Of a DNA stretch of 21,646 bases, positions 19,710 to 21,646 are shown piece after piece (within the stretch, counting starts at the first letter, position 1; the number at the start of each line of letters is the position of its first letter). The translations under genes and the position numbers were made by a program. This stretch comes from an uncultured Candidatus Melainabacteria bacterium (GTDB lineage: Bacteria > Cyanobacteriota > Vampirovibrionia > Gastranaerophilales > Gastranaerophilaceae): contig CAKUZO010000033.1 in assembly GCA_934717895.1 (NCBI GenBank), forward strand, positions 1 through 21,646, given 5' to 3'. The notes beneath the pieces are model-generated. The model was given only the letters and a program-made list of their open reading frames with translations, searched no databases and had not been told where the DNA came from.

Positions 19710-19732
19710 CTTTTTAATACAGGAGAACAAAT

Positions 19733-21451
19733 ATGTCAGGATTGGAAAAATTAATAGAAGTCGCTCGTGGAAAGCAAAAAGCAGATTTAGTTATAAAAAA
19801 TGCAAATATAATCAATGTTTTGTCAGAAGAAATTCATAAAGGTGATATCGCCATCTGTGACGGTATAATCGCTGGTGTTGGTGAAAATTACGAGGGAGAA
19901 AAAGAAATTGATGCAGAAGGTTCTTATGTTTGCCCTGCGTTTATTGACGGACACGTTCATTTGGAAAGTTCAATGGTTCTTCCTTGTGAGTTTGCAAAAG
20001 CTGTCGTTCCTTGCGGTACAACAACCGTAATCATTGACCCGCACGAGATTTCAAACGTTCTCGGACTTCATGGTATCAGCTATATGCACGAAGCTGTTAA
20101 AAATCTTCCGCTTGATGTCTATACAATGCTTCCGTCTTGCGTTCCTGCAACTCCTTATGAAACATCTGGTTTCGATTTGAACAGTTACGACTTAGCCTTG
20201 CTGATTGACAGTCCTTGGGTTCTCGGAATTGCTGAAATGATGAACTATTCAGGGCTTTTAAATCTTGACAAAACTGTTCTTGCAAAACTTGATTTGGCTC
20301 GTTCAAAAGGTAAAAGAATTGACGGGCATGCTCCGTTTTTGAGCGGAAAAGATTTGTGTGCCTACATTGCAAGTGGCGTAAAATCAGACCACGAGTGCAC
20401 AACACCTGCTGAGGCTATCGAAAAAATTCGCCTCGGAATGTACATTATGATTAGAGAAGGTACTGCCGCAAAAGATTTGGACGCATTAATTCCCGTTTTG
20501 AAAGAAAAAAATACAAGAAAATGCGTTTTCGTGACTGACGATAGACACCCGAAAGACTTAAAAGTTCATATTAACGATATGGTTAGACGTGCTGTTGACG
20601 CCGGTGTTGATATCGTGAAAGCTGTTCAAATCGGAAGTTTGAACACTGCGGAATACTTTGGACTTAAAAATCAAGGTGCAATCGCACCGGGCTATAAGGC
20701 AGATATGCTGATTATGCCTGATTTAAAGACGTTTAAACCTGAAATCGTAATTAAAGATGGGAAAATTGCTGCTGAAAACGGAAAACTTTTACAAAGTGTT
20801 GAAGAGTTTGAAAAGCCATCTATCAGAAGTTCTATCAACGTTCATTGGATTGTTCCAAAAGATTTTGAGATTAAAGGGACTTCAAAATTTGTAAACACGA
20901 TTGAGATAATTCCGCATCAGCTTGTGACAAAATCGTCTGTTTGCGAGGCGAAGTTTGAAAACGGACTCTTGGAAAGCAATGTAGATGAAGATGTCTTGAA
21001 AATTATTGTAATGGAACGTCACAGAGCGACCGGAAACATTGGAAAAGGCTTTGTAAAAGGCTTTAATCTTAAATCAGGAGCAATTGCATCGACTGTTGCA
21101 CACGATTCGCACAATATGATTATTATTGGAACAAACGACAAGGATATGTACACTGCGGCGGTTGAACTTGTGAAAATGCAAGGTGGTAAAGTTGTTGTGA
21201 AAGATGGAAAAGTTGTTGCAAAACTTCCGTTGCCGATTGCAGGTTTGATTTCTGATCAATGTATCGAATACGTTCTTCAACACTGTGAAGATTTAAACAG
21301 TGCTGTAAAATCGCTAGGTTGTACGCTTGATGATGCGTTTATGACTATGGGATTTTTGTCATTGCCTGTAATTCCTGAATTAAAAATTACTGACAAAGGC
21401 TTGTTTAGTACGAAAAAATGGGATTTTATAGAAATTAATGCAGATAATTAA
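19733..21451 (+). CDS. ade: adenine deaminase
   Basis: Deaminates adenine to hypoxanthine in purine salvage. Length is 572 aa, full size for the Ade class of metal-dependent amidohydrolases. Metal ligands lie in FIDGHVHLESSM (70-81) and IDPHE (101-105), with RIDGHAPFLSGKDL and VFVTDDRHPKDL further on. The C-terminal domain has VAHDSHNMIIIGT, also characteristic of Ade. AGGAG lies about 7 bases before the ATG. It is a single gene with its own extended -10 promoter. Confidence 0.95.
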   Translation: MSGLEKLIEVARGKQKADLVIKNANIINVLSEEIHKGDIAICDGIIAGVGENYEGEKEIDAEGSYVCPAFIDGHVHLESSMVLPCEFAKAVVPCGTTTVIIDPHEISNVLGLHGISYMHEAVKNLPLDVYTMLPSCVPATPYETSGFDLNSYDLALLIDSPWVLGIAEMMNYSGLLNLDKTVLAKLDLARSKGKRIDGHAPFLSGKDLCAYIASGVKSDHECTTPAEAIEKIRLGMYIMIREGTAAKDLDALIPVLKEKNTRKCVFVTDDRHPKDLKVHINDMVRRAVDAGVDIVKAVQIGSLNTAEYFGLKNQGAIAPGYKADMLIMPDLKTFKPEIVIKDGKIAAENGKLLQSVEEFEKPSIRSSINVHWIVPKDFEIKGTSKFVNTIEIIPHQLVTKSSVCEAKFENGLLESNVDEDVLKIIVMERHRATGNIGKGFVKGFNLKSGAIASTVAHDSHNMIIIGTNDKDMYTAAVELVKMQGGKVVVKDGKVVAKLPLPIAGLISDQCIEYVLQHCEDLNSAVKSLGCTLDDAFMTMGFLSLPVIPELKITDKGLFSTKKWDFIEINADN

Positions 21452-21481
21452 AACGCTTGATTTCTAAGATAAAATCGTTTT
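21450..21481 (+). terminator. weak possible terminator of ade
   Basis: AAAACG pairs with CGTTTT, with four more inner pairs across a bulge. The stem is short and AT-rich and no further T-tract follows. A second weak AGAAG-TTGAG-CTTCT-TTTT hairpin lies at about 21525-21547. Confidence 0.35.
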
Positions 21482-21508
21482 AAAAACGTAAATAATGGAA
21501 TCGTGGAA

Positions 21509-21534
21509 TATTAGAAGAGTAGAAGAGTAGAAGT
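21509..21534. repeat. short tandem repeat TAGAAGAG
   Basis: TAGAAGAG occurs twice in tandem, followed by TAGAAGTT, a partial third copy, in the gap after ade. No other function is visible. Confidence 0.5.
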
Positions 21535-21611
21535 TGAGCTTCTTTTTGCTACTTTAACCGGTCAATTAAAATCGGGTATATAAAATAAATAATTATTTTT
21601 AGAAAGAATTA

Positions 21612-21639
21612 TTGACAATAAAATGTTATTGTATATAAT
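21612..21639 (+). promoter_or_regulatory. strong promoter with embedded inverted repeat, facing out of the window
   Basis: TTGACA (21612-21617), 16-base spacer, TATAAT (21634-21639); the predicted start is at the last base of the window. The spacer and the end of the -35 box form ACAATAA-AATG-TTATTGT (21615-21632), a perfect 7-bp inverted repeat placed where a repressor would block RNA polymerase. The controlled gene lies beyond the edge. Confidence 0.7.
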
Positions 21640-21646
21640 AGAGAAG

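Overview
Host. This is AT-rich bacterial chromosome. The L34, RnpA and phosphohexose-mutase sequences look cyanobacteria-like, but no photosynthesis genes are visible. There is a secreted two-partner-type beta-helix adhesin, a PPi-type phosphofructokinase, and small proteins carrying an N-terminal F-[K/N/T]-G motif. From memory of such proteins, the best guess is a non-photosynthetic relative of cyanobacteria (Gastranaerophilales / Vampirovibrionia, 'Melainabacteria'). This is inference; no marker gene here proves it.

Layout. 1-470: end of a ribosomal-protein operon (rplR) closed by a strong terminator. 520-2813, minus strand: tRNA-Cys, a TPM/YgcG-like exported protein, a nucleotidyltransferase-fold protein, a 90-bp tandem array built from pieces of tRNA-Val, tRNA-Val(GAC) itself, and a small unknown gene. 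2924-4932: a GlcF-type iron-sulfur protein convergent with proC. 5030-6254: rpmH, a structured leader, rnpA, and a coupled unknown gene. 6515-9118: adhesin. 9248-10930: PPi-type phosphofructokinase (minus). 10931-11408: a long gap holding a candidate type I toxin-antitoxin locus. 11409-12252: two small unknown genes separated by a G10 tract and a large hairpin. 12516-13289: mazG. 13429-14328: a two-gene unknown operon. 14544-16526: a phage-derived islet with a tail fibre, its probable assembly protein, two small genes and a decayed gene end. 16638-18445: acpS and a phosphohexose mutase. 18617-19609: a membrane-anchored or lipoprotein-like unknown. 19733-21451: adenine deaminase. A strong promoter points out of the right edge.

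How it fits together. Most genes are single-gene or two-gene housekeeping units separated by clear rho-independent terminators, with accessory material in the gaps. The most interesting item is at 11041-11306. On the minus strand, a Shine-Dalgarno-led 24-residue hydrophobic peptide has its own promoter. On the plus strand, an opposing promoter would make a roughly 120-nt RNA that covers the peptide's 3' part and ends at a hairpin inside it. Both predicted RNAs begin GUAGGGCG, and the message could pair its own 5' and 3' ends, as known type I toxin mRNAs do. Other notable signals are the tRNA-Val-derived array, palindromic repeats inserted in frame in the GlcF gene, a G10 slippage tract, and three genes whose predicted transcription start is the A of the ATG (leaderless mRNAs).

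Limits. Everything here is read by eye. Family assignments rest on recognised motifs, and promoters, terminators and RNA folds are unscored pattern matches.
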